Counted from the first letter of the stretch, positions 1 through 6,579 are shown. The stretch is 11,073 nucleotides of DNA from Intrasporangium_A sp039812505 (GCF_039812505.1 NZ_JBDIAQ010000116.1:1-11073); one strand, 5' to 3'. Notes: a model not told the origin generated them from the sequence alone. Made by a program: numbers and translations.

Positions 1-25
1 GGTGATCCACGAATCCTGCATACGC

Positions 26-40
26 GAGGCCCCGGGCCTC
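26..40. repeat. Tight GC inverted repeat near the left edge
   Basis: The arms GAGGCC and GGCCTC are separated by three bases, giving a possible 6-bp hairpin. It lies downstream of the minus-strand acyltransferase and could end a transcript. There is no T-tract, so this is inference from symmetry alone. Confidence 0.35.
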
Positions 41-59
41 AAGACCCCGGGCAACCCGC

Positions 60-74
60 GACCCTCATAGGGTC
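60..74. repeat. Perfect inverted repeat GACCCT-CAT-AGGGTC
   Basis: Two perfect 6-bp arms flank a 3-base loop, four bases from the 21-bp direct-repeat block. It could be a hairpin or a short operator. I can tie no function to it. Confidence 0.35.
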
Positions 75-77
75 TGA

Positions 78-161
78 TCGAGTGTGCGCCTCTCCGGGTC
101 GAGCGTGCAGTTCTTCCGGTCGAGCGTGCATGTGTCCGGACCGACGGTGCCGTGATGCGCG
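78..161. repeat. 21-bp-period direct repeats (three clear copies, one decayed)
   Basis: TCGAGYGTGC starts at 78, 99 and 120, exactly 21 bases apart, and each copy is followed by TCCGG about five bases later. A decayed fourth copy starts at 141 (CCGACGGTGCC). Twenty-one bases is two helical turns, so all copies face the same side of the DNA, which suits a cooperatively bound regulator. The same bases give a 7-residue repeat in a 62-residue minus-strand ORF, but that ORF overlaps the acyltransferase and looks non-coding. Bases 1-203 otherwise hold no gene I can support. Confidence 0.55.
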
Positions 162-169
162 TTCGGCAC
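147..169. terminator. Possible terminator hairpin after the acyltransferase gene
   Basis: GTGCCG at 147-152 and CGGCAC at 164-169 form a 6-bp stem with an 11-base loop, 35 bases beyond the stop codon of the minus-strand acyltransferase. No T-run follows, which is common in GC-rich actinobacteria but makes the call weak. Confidence 0.2.
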
Positions 170-203
170 GGCCGCGACAGGGCAGCTGCAGGTCAGACGG
201 GGC

Positions 204-881
204 TCAGGTGCCGGGGTCGCCGCTGCTCGGGACGGTGTTGTACTCGCCGGCACGCTCCTGACCGGTCAGGGCCGCGATCGCGTCCATGACGTCGTCGGTC
301 AGCAGCCGCCGGGCCTTGCCCGCCGGGAGATCCTGGTAGGGCTCGACGGCGATGGGCTCGCCGAAGCGCACCGTCACCTTGGCCAGGCGCGGGAAGCTCG
401 AACCGACCGGCTGGATGTCCTCGGTCCCGATCAGCCCGACCGGGACGACCGGGACCCCGGCATGCAGGGCCAGCCAGGCGACCCCGGTGCGTCCGCGGTA
501 GAGCCGACCGTCACGCGACCGGGTGCCCTCCGGGTAGATGCCGAACGCCTCACCGGCCCGGAGCACCTCCAGCCCGGCGTCGAGGCTCTCCTGCGCGGCG
601 GTCGGGGAGCGGCGGTTGACCGGGACCATGCCGACGGCCGTGAAGAAGCCCCGCGAGAGCGCTCCCTTGACGCCGGTGCCGGTCCAGTAGTCCTGCTTGG
701 CCAGGAACCGGACGTGTCGGGGCGCCACCAGCGGGATCGCGAACGAGTCGATGAAGGACCGGTGGTTGCTCGCGAGGATGACACCGCCGGTGAGCGGGAC
801 GTTCTGCTTGCCCTCGATCGTCGGTCGGTAGAGGACTCGGGTCAGCGGAACGAGCGCACCGCGAGTGACGCTGTAGAGCAT
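204..881 (-). CDS. PlsC-type 1-acylglycerol-3-phosphate acyltransferase family protein
   Basis: This 225-residue protein belongs to the lysophosphatidic-acid acyltransferase family, which transfers an acyl chain to the sn-2 position of 1-acyl-glycerol-3-phosphate at the inner face of the membrane during phospholipid synthesis. All family blocks are visible: NHRSFID (residues 39-45) carries the catalytic HX4D pair His40/Asp45; a GMVPVNR stretch (about 84-90) is block II; PEGTRS (117-122) binds the glycerophosphate; VPVVPVGLIG (143-152) is block IV. The length is normal for a single-domain enzyme. Actinobacteria carry several paralogues, some acting on other lipids, so the exact acceptor is uncertain. 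The ATG at 881 has no Shine-Dalgarno but has a TAGAGT hexamer six bases upstream, so it is probably leaderless and transcribed separately from the methyltransferase gene, whose coding end lies 112 bases upstream. Confidence 0.93.
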   Translation of the reverse strand: MLYSVTRGALVPLTRVLYRPTIEGKQNVPLTGGVILASNHRSFIDSFAIPLVAPRHVRFLAKQDYWTGTGVKGALSRGFFTAVGMVPVNRRSPTAAQESLDAGLEVLRAGEAFGIYPEGTRSRDGRLYRGRTGVAWLALHAGVPVVPVGLIGTEDIQPVGSSFPRLAKVTVRFGEPIAVEPYQDLPAGKARRLLTDDVMDAIAALTGQERAGEYNTVPSSGDPGT

Positions 882-887
882 GGGCCC

Positions 888-893
888 ACTCTA
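888..893 (-). promoter_or_regulatory. -10 element TAGAGT of a leaderless acyltransferase transcript
   Basis: The minus strand reads TAGAGT, then six bases, then the ATG at 881. TANNNT at this distance places transcription initiation at the A of the start codon. No convincing -35 is visible. Confidence 0.5.
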
Positions 894-993
894 GGGGCCG
901 GGCACCCGGCTGGGCGGTCGGTGACCGGGCGTGTGGCGGGACGGAACACCGGCCAGGCCGGGGAGCGGGCAACCAGGACTGCGGCGACCTTGG

Positions 994-1752
994 TCAGACC
1001 CGGCCGCGGGCCGCCCATGCGGTCGCGCGGACCTCGAACGGCCCGTCTCCGGTGCGGTCGCGGCAACGGTCGCGCAGGGCCTCCTGCTGCCCGGGCGCGA
1101 GGCTGTGGATGTAGTCGCCGGTGGGCCCGACGCCGAGCGTGTACGGCTCCCACCACTCGTCGAACGACCGGTACGTCACCGCAACCCCCAGCTCGGCCTC
1201 CGACACCGCCTGCAGCCCCGCCTGTTGCAGCAGCCCGCCGAGCTCGTGCCGTCTGGCTCCCGGCAGGCCCTCCTCGCCCGGGGCGTCCGGGTCGAGCTGG
1301 ACAGCCGCCTGCCGCAACAGGCTCATCGGCGCCCGGTGCCCGGCGAGGTCCCAGACGGTGACGGCGACGGTGCCGCCCGGCTTGGTGACGCGGCGCATCT
1401 CCCGCAGACCCGCGACCGGGTCGGGCATGAAGTGGACGACCAGGGACGCGAGGACGAGCTCGAAGGTGGCGTCGTCCCACGGCAGCTCACCGGCCCGGGC
1501 CTCCCGGACGTCGACGCCGGGCAGGCGCTGCGCCAGCGCCGTGCGGAAGGTCGGCGAGGGGTCGACGGCGCAGACGTGCGCACTGCCGAAGCGCTCGACG
1601 AGGACAGCGGTGAGGGCACCCGGGCCGCAGCCGACGTCGAGCGCCTTCGCCTCGACGGGCGGGGCGAGCCATTCGACGAAGCGGGCGGCGAGCGGCTCGG
1701 AGTAGCGGCCCATGTAGCGCCCGTAGGCATCGCCGGCGACATCGAAGGCCAT
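994..1752 (-). CDS. Class I SAM-dependent methyltransferase (methyltransferase type 11-like)
   Basis: This 252-residue Rossmann-fold methyltransferase has motif I LDVGCGPGALT (residues 38-48) for S-adenosylmethionine, the acidic AVDPS loop (62-66) that normally holds the ribose hydroxyls, an LVLASLVVHFM strand (about 98-108), and KPGG (123-126) followed by a TVWD turn. The opening, MAFDVAGDAYGRYMGRYSEP, is typical of small actinobacterial type-11 methyltransferases of unknown substrate, which supports this start. It lies 55 bases beyond the dnaX stop. A TACCGT hexamer six bases before the ATG suggests its own leaderless transcript, and a hairpin sits between the two genes. The acceptor cannot be read from the sequence; the C-terminal part (about 150-252) is the substrate side and shows no recognisable signature. 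Confidence 0.9.
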   Translation of the reverse strand: MAFDVAGDAYGRYMGRYSEPLAARFVEWLAPPVEAKALDVGCGPGALTAVLVERFGSAHVCAVDPSPTFRTALAQRLPGVDVREARAGELPWDDATFELVLASLVVHFMPDPVAGLREMRRVTKPGGTVAVTVWDLAGHRAPMSLLRQAAVQLDPDAPGEEGLPGARRHELGGLLQQAGLQAVSEAELGVAVTYRSFDEWWEPYTLGVGPTGDYIHSLAPGQQEALRDRCRDRTGDGPFEVRATAWAARGRV

Positions 1753-1758
1753 CCTCGT

Positions 1759-1764
1759 ACGGTA
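1759..1764 (-). promoter_or_regulatory. -10 element TACCGT of a leaderless methyltransferase transcript
   Basis: The minus strand reads TACCGT, six bases (ACGAGG), then the ATG at 1752. The hexamer lies inside the short palindrome CGTAC-G-GTACG (1756-1766). AGG touching the ATG is too close to serve as a Shine-Dalgarno. Confidence 0.5.
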
Positions 1765-1801
1765 CGCCCGCCGCTGCCGGCCAGGCTCGCGTCGGCGGGC
1801 G
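1765..1801 (-). terminator. Stem-loop between dnaX and the methyltransferase
   Basis: CGCCCGCCG (1765-1773) and CGGCGGGCG (1793-1801) pair perfectly over nine bases around a 19-base loop, starting seven bases past the dnaX stop codon. It is a good candidate for ending the dnaX transcript or pausing it. No U-tract follows. Confidence 0.4.
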
Positions 1802-1807
1802 CGGCTG

Positions 1808-4246
1808 CTACTCCTGGAACTCCTGCAGGACCCGGCCGCCCAGGACCTTCTCGACGACGGCCCGTCCGACGTCGGTGGAGACCTCGATGTCCTCGTCGTC
1901 GCCGCTGACGGCGGAGTCGTCGGTGCCGCCGAAGTCGGGATGGACGCCGGTGGGCCCGGTGCCGGCCCCGACCACCGGGGCTGCGCCCGAAGCCCGGTCC
2001 GACCGCTCCGGTGTGCGGCTCCGGCGGGCAGCGTCGAGGGACGCCCGAACCGTGTCGGCGCCCGGCCGGGCGGGGCGGGAGGCTGCCCGGCCCGGCCCGG
2101 CCGGGTCGGACGGGTGTACCGGCCCGCGCGCTGAAGCCGCCGTCGGGGTCTCGGCCGGGCCTGGCGCGCTCACCGGTCCCGGCACTCGACCCACCGCGGG
2201 GGGCCCGACCGGGCCGGGCACGCTCACCGGTCCCGGCTCCGCAGCCGCCGCCGTGGGATTGCCGTTCGAGCGCGGACCCGCCGACCCTGCCGCGGTCGGA
2301 GCCGCCCAGTCGGGCGGGGGCGCGGTGACGCTCCCCCAGCCGGCGTTGTCCTCGAGCGACCGGCTCACGGGAGAGGCCGGCCCCGTCCCGGCGGTCGGGC
2401 CGTTGTCGCGGACGTCGCCGCTCCGGTGGCCACCACGGCTCGGAGAGGTGGCCGAACCGGGCCGTGGCGCGGGAGGGCGTGGCGCTGCGGCGGCGTCTCC
2501 GGTAGATGCGGCCGACCCGGAGGCCGACCCACCCGACCCACCGGGACCACCCGGCGGCTCGGTACGCGATGCCGACGGCGGACCCTGGTCAGTGGTCGCG
2601 CCGGGAGGCACGTACACTCCCTCGACCTGGACGTCGAGCCCCAGCTCGTCGATCAGGGCCTGCCGGACGATCTCGGCGTGGTTGCCGACCCGGAAGGTGT
2701 TGGTCAGACCCTCGGTCGCGATCCCCAGGGTCAGGGTGTGCCCGTCGTACCCGACGACCTGGGCGTTCTGCGAGACGAAGGTCCAGGTGATCCGGCGCAT
2801 CCGGAAGACCCGTCCGAGCACGTCCGCCCAGGCCCGCCGGATGGCGTCGGTGTCGAGCCCGGTGCCCGCGACGGCCGCGGGCGACGGACCCGGGGCCGCC
2901 GCTACCGGCGGCTGAGGGCTAGCAGGCCCCGGCCCCGGCCGGGCCGCGGACGGCGCTCTCGCGGGCTGGGGGGCCGACGGCCTCGGCGGTGCGGCTGTCG
3001 GCGCCGCCACGTGGACCTCGGACGGTCCCGGCGGCGCGGCCCCAGGGGCCTGACCGCCCGGGGACTCGAGGGAGGGCACCGCGCCGCCCACCTCGAGGCG
3101 ACGCTCGATGCGGTCGAGGCGAGCGGCATACCCCTGCGGGCCGGAGGCCCCCGGCAGGAGGATGCGCGCGCAGATCAGCTCCAGCTGGAGTCGGGGCGAG
3201 GTGGCGCCGGTCATCTCGGTCAGGCCGGCGTTGGCGATGTCGGCCGCCCGCGAGAGCGCAGCCGGCCCGAACGCGGCCTGCTGCACCCGCATGCGGTCGA
3301 GCTGGTCCTCGGTGACGCCGCGCAGCACCTGGCCGGCGCCGTCCTGCACCGCTGCCACGATGATCAGGTCACGCAGCCGCTCGAGGACGTCCTCGACGAA
3401 GCGGCGAGGGTCGTGGCCCGACTCGATCACCTTGTCGACCTGCCGGAACGTCGCCGCCGCATCACCGGCGGCCAGCGCGTCGATCGTCGCGTCGAGCAGC
3501 TCGGCGTCGGTGAAGCCGAGCAGCGCCACCGTGCCGGCGTAGGTCAGCCCCTCGGGGCCGGACCCGGCGATGAGCTGGTCGAGCACCGAGAGCGAGTCAC
3601 GCACCGAGCCGCCACCGGCCCGGCACACGAACGACAGGACGCCCGGCTCGGCCGCGACCCCCTCCTGCTCGAGGATGCCCGTCAGGTAGGCGGCCAGCTT
3701 GGCCGGAGGCACCAGCCGGAACGGATAGTGATGGGTGCGCGAGCGGATCGTGCCGATGACCTTCTCGGGCTCGGTGGTGGCAAACACGAACTTCACGTGC
3801 TCGGGCGGCTCCTCGACGATCTTGAGCAGGGCGTTGAAGCCCTGCGGCGTGACCATGTGCGCCTCGTCGATGATGTAGACCTTGTAGCGGCTGAGCGCCG
3901 GCCCGTAGCTGGCCCGCTCGCGCAGGTCACGTGCGTCGTCGACGCCGCCGTGGCTGGCCGCGTCGATCTCGATGACGTCGACGCTGCCCGGCCCGCCCCG
4001 CGCCAGCGCGACGCAGGACTCGCAGGTGCCGCACGGGGTCGGCGTGGGGCCCTGCGCGCAGTTGAGGCAGCGGGCGAGGATGCGCGCGCTCGTCGTCTTG
4101 CCGCATCCGCGCGGACCGCTGAAGAGGTAGGCGTGCCCGACCCGCCCGGTGCGCAGCGCCTGCATGAGCGGGCCCGTGACGTGCTCCTGGCCGATGACGT
4201 CGGCAAAGCTCTCGGGCCGGTAGCGGCGGTAGAGGGCGGTGGCCAT
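1808..4246 (-). CDS. dnaX: DNA polymerase III subunit gamma/tau
   Basis: The 812-residue product is the AAA+ motor of the clamp loader, which opens and loads the beta clamp onto primed DNA and ties the replicase together. The opening MATALYRRYRPESFADVIGQ is the classic DnaX start. Walker A is GPRGCGKT (44-51); the zinc module uses Cys63, Cys72, Cys75 and Cys78; Walker B ends in DEAH (127-130); sensor 1 is the ATTEP stretch (156-160); and the SRC motif reads SRT (169-171), as I recall from other actinobacteria. Domain III follows to about residue 370. The rest is a long Pro/Ala/Gly-rich, probably disordered linker and tau-like tail ending in an acidic, then helical, C-terminus. The frame stays open upstream to 4828, but that extension reads through the MmpS-like gene and lacks family sequence. 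A TACTGT box six bases before the ATG at 4246 fixes the start. Confidence 0.96.
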   Translation of the reverse strand: MATALYRRYRPESFADVIGQEHVTGPLMQALRTGRVGHAYLFSGPRGCGKTTSARILARCLNCAQGPTPTPCGTCESCVALARGGPGSVDVIEIDAASHGGVDDARDLRERASYGPALSRYKVYIIDEAHMVTPQGFNALLKIVEEPPEHVKFVFATTEPEKVIGTIRSRTHHYPFRLVPPAKLAAYLTGILEQEGVAAEPGVLSFVCRAGGGSVRDSLSVLDQLIAGSGPEGLTYAGTVALLGFTDAELLDATIDALAAGDAAATFRQVDKVIESGHDPRRFVEDVLERLRDLIIVAAVQDGAGQVLRGVTEDQLDRMRVQQAAFGPAALSRAADIANAGLTEMTGATSPRLQLELICARILLPGASGPQGYAARLDRIERRLEVGGAVPSLESPGGQAPGAAPPGPSEVHVAAPTAAPPRPSAPQPARAPSAARPGPGPASPQPPVAAAPGPSPAAVAGTGLDTDAIRRAWADVLGRVFRMRRITWTFVSQNAQVVGYDGHTLTLGIATEGLTNTFRVGNHAEIVRQALIDELGLDVQVEGVYVPPGATTDQGPPSASRTEPPGGPGGSGGSASGSAASTGDAAAAPRPPAPRPGSATSPSRGGHRSGDVRDNGPTAGTGPASPVSRSLEDNAGWGSVTAPPPDWAAPTAAGSAGPRSNGNPTAAAAEPGPVSVPGPVGPPAVGRVPGPVSAPGPAETPTAASARGPVHPSDPAGPGRAASRPARPGADTVRASLDAARRSRTPERSDRASGAAPVVGAGTGPTGVHPDFGGTDDSAVSGDDEDIEVSTDVGRAVVEKVLGGRVLQEFQE
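2167..2237. repeat. 17-bp direct repeat, 54 bp apart, in the dnaX linker
   Basis: CGCTCACCGGTCCCGGC occurs at 2167-2183 and again at 2221-2237. The 54-base step is 18 codons and matches repeated PGPVS-PGP peptide in the disordered DnaX linker. This suggests slippage or internal duplication within a low-complexity tail. Confidence 0.6.
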
Positions 4247-4252
4247 GGCCGA

Positions 4253-4258
4253 ACAGTA
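4253..4258 (-). promoter_or_regulatory. -10 element TACTGT of a leaderless dnaX transcript
   Basis: The minus strand reads GTTACTGT, six bases (TCGGCC), then the ATG at 4246. There is no Shine-Dalgarno in the preceding 20 bases, so a leaderless message is the simplest explanation. Confidence 0.55.
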
Positions 4259-4305
4259 ACCGCCCGCGCCGACAGGCCGGTATGCCGCCGAGCGGCTGCC
4301 GTCAG

Positions 4306-4318
4306 CGGCGGGCCGCCG
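4306..4318 (-). terminator. GC inverted repeat after the MmpS-like gene
   Basis: CGGCGG and CCGCCG flank one base, 36 bases beyond the stop codon of the MmpS-like gene and upstream of the dnaX promoter. It may limit read-through into dnaX, but without a T-run it is a weak call. Confidence 0.25.
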
Positions 4319-4353
4319 GAGTGCCCGCTCGGCTCGGCCTTGATCCACCGACC

Positions 4354-4764
4354 TCAGTAACGCGTCTCGCACACGACCCTTGACCCCGAGGTGCCCTGGG
4401 CGCTGGCCTGCTGGGTGATCCGGCCCTCGACCTCGACCGAGCACTTGATCCACGCATCGTCGCGGCTCGTCGTCGCCGAGACACGCACGACACCGTGCTT
4501 CGCCGGGCCACGTCCGCTCCAGGACCGGCCGACGTTCGTGTCGGTCTTCGTCCGCCCGTCGCTCCCGATGAACGAGACCGTCTCGATTCCGGCGTTGGAC
4601 GCCACCGAGTACACGACCGAGCCCGAGGGCTCGGGCGAGGCGCGGTCGCTGCTCGCCCGCTCGCGGCAGCTGCTCTGCGCCCCGGTGAGCACCACTATTG
4701 CCAGGACCGCGAGGGCGGACGCCAAGGTCCGGGACGGTCCGGTGGAGCTGGCTGCCTGGCCCAT
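4354..4764 (-). CDS. MmpS-like secreted or membrane-anchored protein
   Basis: The 136-residue product has a hydrophobic segment (about residues 13-30, after SRTLAS) and then a Ser-rich spacer and an MmpS-like beta domain. The VVYSVASNAGIETVSFIGSDG strand pair (about 50-70), the RSWS turn (80-83), and C108 and C132 around an SVEVEG strand fit that family, whose best known members are periplasmic partners of MmpL lipid exporters in mycobacteria. There is no MmpL gene in this window, so such a partner role is unproven. The cysteine in QSSC (30-33) could be lipidated, but Gln rather than Leu at -3 makes a poor lipobox. An upstream in-frame ATG at 4821 exists. I chose 4764 because GGGAGGTG lies six to eight bases before it and the extension is Arg-rich and would spoil the signal peptide. 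Confidence 0.82.
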   Translation of the reverse strand: MGQAASSTGPSRTLASALAVLAIVVLTGAQSSCRERASSDRASPEPSGSVVYSVASNAGIETVSFIGSDGRTKTDTNVGRSWSGRGPAKHGVVRVSATTSRDDAWIKCSVEVEGRITQQASAQGTSGSRVVCETRY

Positions 4765-4827
4765 CACACACCTCCCGATGTGCTGCCCGGGACGCCTCGC
4801 GACCCCGACGCGACGCCCCACCAGACA

Positions 4828-4857
4828 AGGGTCGAGGCCCGGTCAGGAGCCTGTCAA
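4828..4857 (-). promoter_or_regulatory. Candidate promoter of the MmpS-like gene (TTGACA, 18-bp spacer, GACCCT)
   Basis: The minus strand has a perfect -35 TTGACA at 4857-4852 and, 18 bases on, GACCCT at 4833-4828, which keeps only the key A2 and T6 of a -10. It would give a leader of roughly 55-60 bases, consistent with the Shine-Dalgarno seen before the ATG at 4764. Confidence 0.4.
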
Positions 4858-4906
4858 GGCATCCTCCGGCGCGCGCTTGTCGGCCGGCTCGGTCGAAGCC
4901 CGCAGC

Positions 4907-5680
4907 TCAGTCGGGCCACTTGGGATGGCGCTTCTCGAGGAAGGCCGCCATCCCCTCCTTGGCGCCGGCCAGCTGGGAGGCGGCCGCCATGACCTCGACC
5001 GCGATCGTGTAGGCATCCGCCTCCGGCCGGCCGAGCTGGGCGTGCAACGTCTGTTTGCCCAGCGCCTTGCTCGCCCGGGACCCCTTCGTCGCGCGGGCCA
5101 GCAGGTCGGCGACCGCGTCGTCGAGGTCGTCGTCGGGCACCACGCGGTTGACCAGGCCCCAGTCGAGCGCGGTCGCGGCGTCGATCACGTCCCCGGTCAG
5201 GGCCATCTCCATGAGTCGCTTGCGGCCGATCGACCGGGCGACCGGCACGGCCGGGGTGTGGCAGAACCAGCCGCCCTTGCCGCCCGGCAGGGCGAACCCG
5301 GCCGACTCGGCCGCCACGGCGAGATCGCACGAGGCGACGAGCTGGCAACCGGCCGCGGTCGCGAGCGCGTGGACGCGGGCGACGACGACCTGCGGGACGG
5401 TCTCGATCGTCTGCATGAGCTCGGTGCAGAGCCGCAGCAGGTCGCGCACGCCGGTCAGGTCCCGGGCCGCGACGTCGCCGAAGTCGTGGCCGGCGGAGAA
5501 CACCGGGCCGTTGCCGGCCAGCACGATCCCGGTCGCGTCGGTCTCGGCCGTCTCCCGGAAGGCCTGCAACAGCTCGGCGAGGTGGTCCGCCGAGAGGGAG
5601 TTGCGCCGCCGGGGACGGTTCATCGTGATCGTCACCGTGTCGCCGTCCCGGGTGACGAGCAGGTGCTGGAAGTCGCTCAT
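4907..5680 (-). CDS. Enoyl-CoA hydratase/isomerase family protein, ECHDC3-like
   Basis: This 257-residue crotonase-fold protein keeps the CoA-binding and oxyanion-hole elements SAGHDF (62-67) and AAGCQL (109-114). The two glutamates that hydrate enoyl-CoA in classical hydratases (Glu144 and Glu164 of the rat enzyme) are replaced by Gln113 and, at LPGGKGGWFC (131-140), by Gly133. This pattern, together with LVASCDLAV (114-122) and the FLEKRHPKW tail, closely resembles ECHDC3 proteins. Standard hydration of unsaturated acyl-CoA is therefore unlikely; thioester isomerisation, hydrolysis or a binding role is open. The ATG at 5680 is preceded by TACGGT at a six-base distance and no Shine-Dalgarno. 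The longer frame to 5851 adds basic low-complexity sequence overlapping the divergent DUF3817 gene and is rejected. The gene is 142 bases upstream of the MmpS-like gene and probably a separate unit. Confidence 0.92.
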   Translation of the reverse strand: MSDFQHLLVTRDGDTVTITMNRPRRRNSLSADHLAELLQAFRETAETDATGIVLAGNGPVFSAGHDFGDVAARDLTGVRDLLRLCTELMQTIETVPQVVVARVHALATAAGCQLVASCDLAVAAESAGFALPGGKGGWFCHTPAVPVARSIGRKRLMEMALTGDVIDAATALDWGLVNRVVPDDDLDDAVADLLARATKGSRASKALGKQTLHAQLGRPEADAYTIAVEVMAAASQLAGAKEGMAAFLEKRHPKWPD

Positions 5681-5686
5681 TGCACG

Positions 5687-5692
5687 ACCGTA
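5687..5692 (-). promoter_or_regulatory. -10 element TACGGT of a leaderless hydratase-family transcript
   Basis: The minus strand reads GTTACGGT, six bases (CGTGCA), then the ATG at 5680. The layout matches that of dnaX almost exactly, including the GTTAC lead-in. Confidence 0.55.
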
Positions 5693-5732
5693 ACGCGGGT
5701 CGGGGCCGGATCGGCCGTGCCGCCCGAGCGGG

Positions 5733-5748
5733 TCATCCTTTCGGATGA
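5733..5748. repeat. Inverted repeat TCATCC-TTTC-GGATGA in a divergent promoter region
   Basis: Perfect 6-bp arms surround a 4-base loop, about 40 bases upstream of the hydratase-family -10 and 90 bases upstream of the DUF3817 start. The position between divergent genes suits an operator. A second, shorter one (GAGAC-TTGC-GTCTC, 5782-5795) follows. Confidence 0.35.
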
Positions 5749-5837
5749 TGTCGCTGGCTGGCTCAGCACGCACGGCCTTGCGAGACTTGCGTCTCCGCCC
5801 GAGCACTGCCGACGTCCGAGCCAGCCGAAGGAGCACC

Positions 5838-6299
5838 ATGTCACCCCGCACCCTCTACCGCCGCATCGCCCTCGCCGAGGTGGTGTCCTGGGCACTGCTG
5901 CTGACCGGGATGTTCCTCAAGTACGTCACCGGCACGACCGATCTGGGGGTCAAAGTCTTCGGGCTGGTCCACGGGGTCGTCTTCATCACGTTCTGCCTGC
6001 TCACCGTGCTCGTCTCGGTCAACCAGCGGTGGACCTACCGCCGGACCGTACTGGGGTTGGCCAGCGCGGTCCCGCCGTTCCTCACGGTCTGGTTCGAGCG
6101 CCGGATGGAGCGGGCCGGCGCGCTCGAGGGCGGCTGGCGGCTCGGCCACGCCGACGCCCGACCCGAGAACCGCCTCGAGCATGTGCTGCACGCGCTGCTC
6201 GCGCGTCCGCTGGTCGCGGTGTCCGTCGGGCTCGTCGCCGTGACGGCCCTGACCGGGCTGGCCCTCGTCGTGGGCGCACCGGTGGGCGCCCAGGGCTGA
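5838..6299 (+). CDS. DUF3817 family small integral membrane protein
   Basis: This 153-residue protein matches the DUF3817 pattern, in which three transmembrane helices form the domain. Here the helices are about residues 8-26 (ALAEVVSWALLLTGMF), 40-62 (FGLVHGVVFITFCLLTVLV) and 70-86. The conserved His in the VHG turn of helix 2 and the KYVTG motif after helix 1 are present. After a charged loop with ENRLEHVLHALLARP it ends in a fourth hydrophobic stretch (about 126-148), longer than a minimal DUF3817 unit. No biochemical role is known for the family. The start at 5838 is chosen because GAAGGAG (5827-5833) is a good Shine-Dalgarno four bases ahead; the frame is open upstream to 5745 but would run through promoter sequence. 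It is divergent from the hydratase gene, with 157 bases between starts. Confidence 0.9.
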   Translation: MSPRTLYRRIALAEVVSWALLLTGMFLKYVTGTTDLGVKVFGLVHGVVFITFCLLTVLVSVNQRWTYRRTVLGLASAVPPFLTVWFERRMERAGALEGGWRLGHADARPENRLEHVLHALLARPLVAVSVGLVAVTALTGLALVVGAPVGAQG

Positions 6300-6380
6300 G
6301 CTGCACCCGGACCGGACGCACGCAGGCCCCAAGGGGGAAGAGGATCTCGGTCGGAACGGTCGGGCCGAGCAGGCGGGTAA

Positions 6381-6399
6381 CCGGTCGCGCGACGACCGG
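6381..6399 (+). terminator. Likely terminator hairpin of the DUF3817 gene
   Basis: CCGGTCG (6381-6387) and CGACCGG (6393-6399) form a perfect 7-bp stem with a CGCGA loop, 81 bases after the DUF3817 stop. There is no T-tract. Confidence 0.4.
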
Positions 6400-6482
6400 C
6401 GATTCCGGGCACGCTGCGGGACCCGGCCCGCCTCGATCCCCCACCGGGACATAGGGCGGTAACCGTAACAGGGCCTCGCCTG

Positions 6483-6494
6483 CGCCTATAGGCG
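6483..6494. repeat. Perfect 12-bp palindrome CGCCTATAGGCG
   Basis: This is a self-complementary 12-mer in the non-coding convergent stretch, with an AT core between GC arms. It has no loop and so is more like a protein-binding site than a terminator. No partner copy was seen in the window. Confidence 0.4.
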
Positions 6495-6564
6495 GCTACG
6501 CCGTCGACCCGGCACTGCGAAGACCCGATTGTCGCCCGCGCTGGTCCGAACGACAGGGGGAAGC

Positions 6565-6579
6565 CTCTCGACGCGAGAG
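6565..6579 (-). terminator. Possible terminator hairpin of the lipoprotein gene
   Basis: CTCTCG and CGAGAG surround ACG, 55 bases beyond the lipoprotein stop on the minus strand. The 6-bp stem is perfect, but only a short pyrimidine stretch follows in the transcribed direction. Confidence 0.35.

Noticed and set aside
65..253. 62-residue minus-strand ORF containing a 7-residue repeat
   Set aside because: It overlaps the acyltransferase by 50 bases in another frame, has no ribosome-binding site, and its repeat is explained by the 21-bp DNA repeats.
1808..4246. Programmed frameshift in dnaX giving a short gamma form
   Set aside because: No A-rich slippery heptamer or other convincing slip site was seen in the linker. 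The frame continues intact to the full tail.
4247..4353. SRP RNA or tRNA upstream of dnaX, as in some actinobacteria
   Set aside because: The GGAAGG-type SRP loop and a GGTTCGA T-arm are absent on both strands here and in 1-203 and 6300-6633.
2426..4360. Long plus-strand open frame (644 codons) opposite dnaX
   Set aside because: It is antisense to a certain gene and Arg/Gly-rich in the manner of high-GC shadow frames, with no recognisable domain. The same applies to the 687-codon plus-strand frame at 4391-6454, which spans three real genes.
4247..4828. Upstream extension of dnaX to an in-frame start at 4828
   Set aside because: It would add 194 Arg-rich residues not found in DnaX and overlaps the MmpS-like gene. 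The conserved MATALYRRYRP start and TACTGT box fix 4246.
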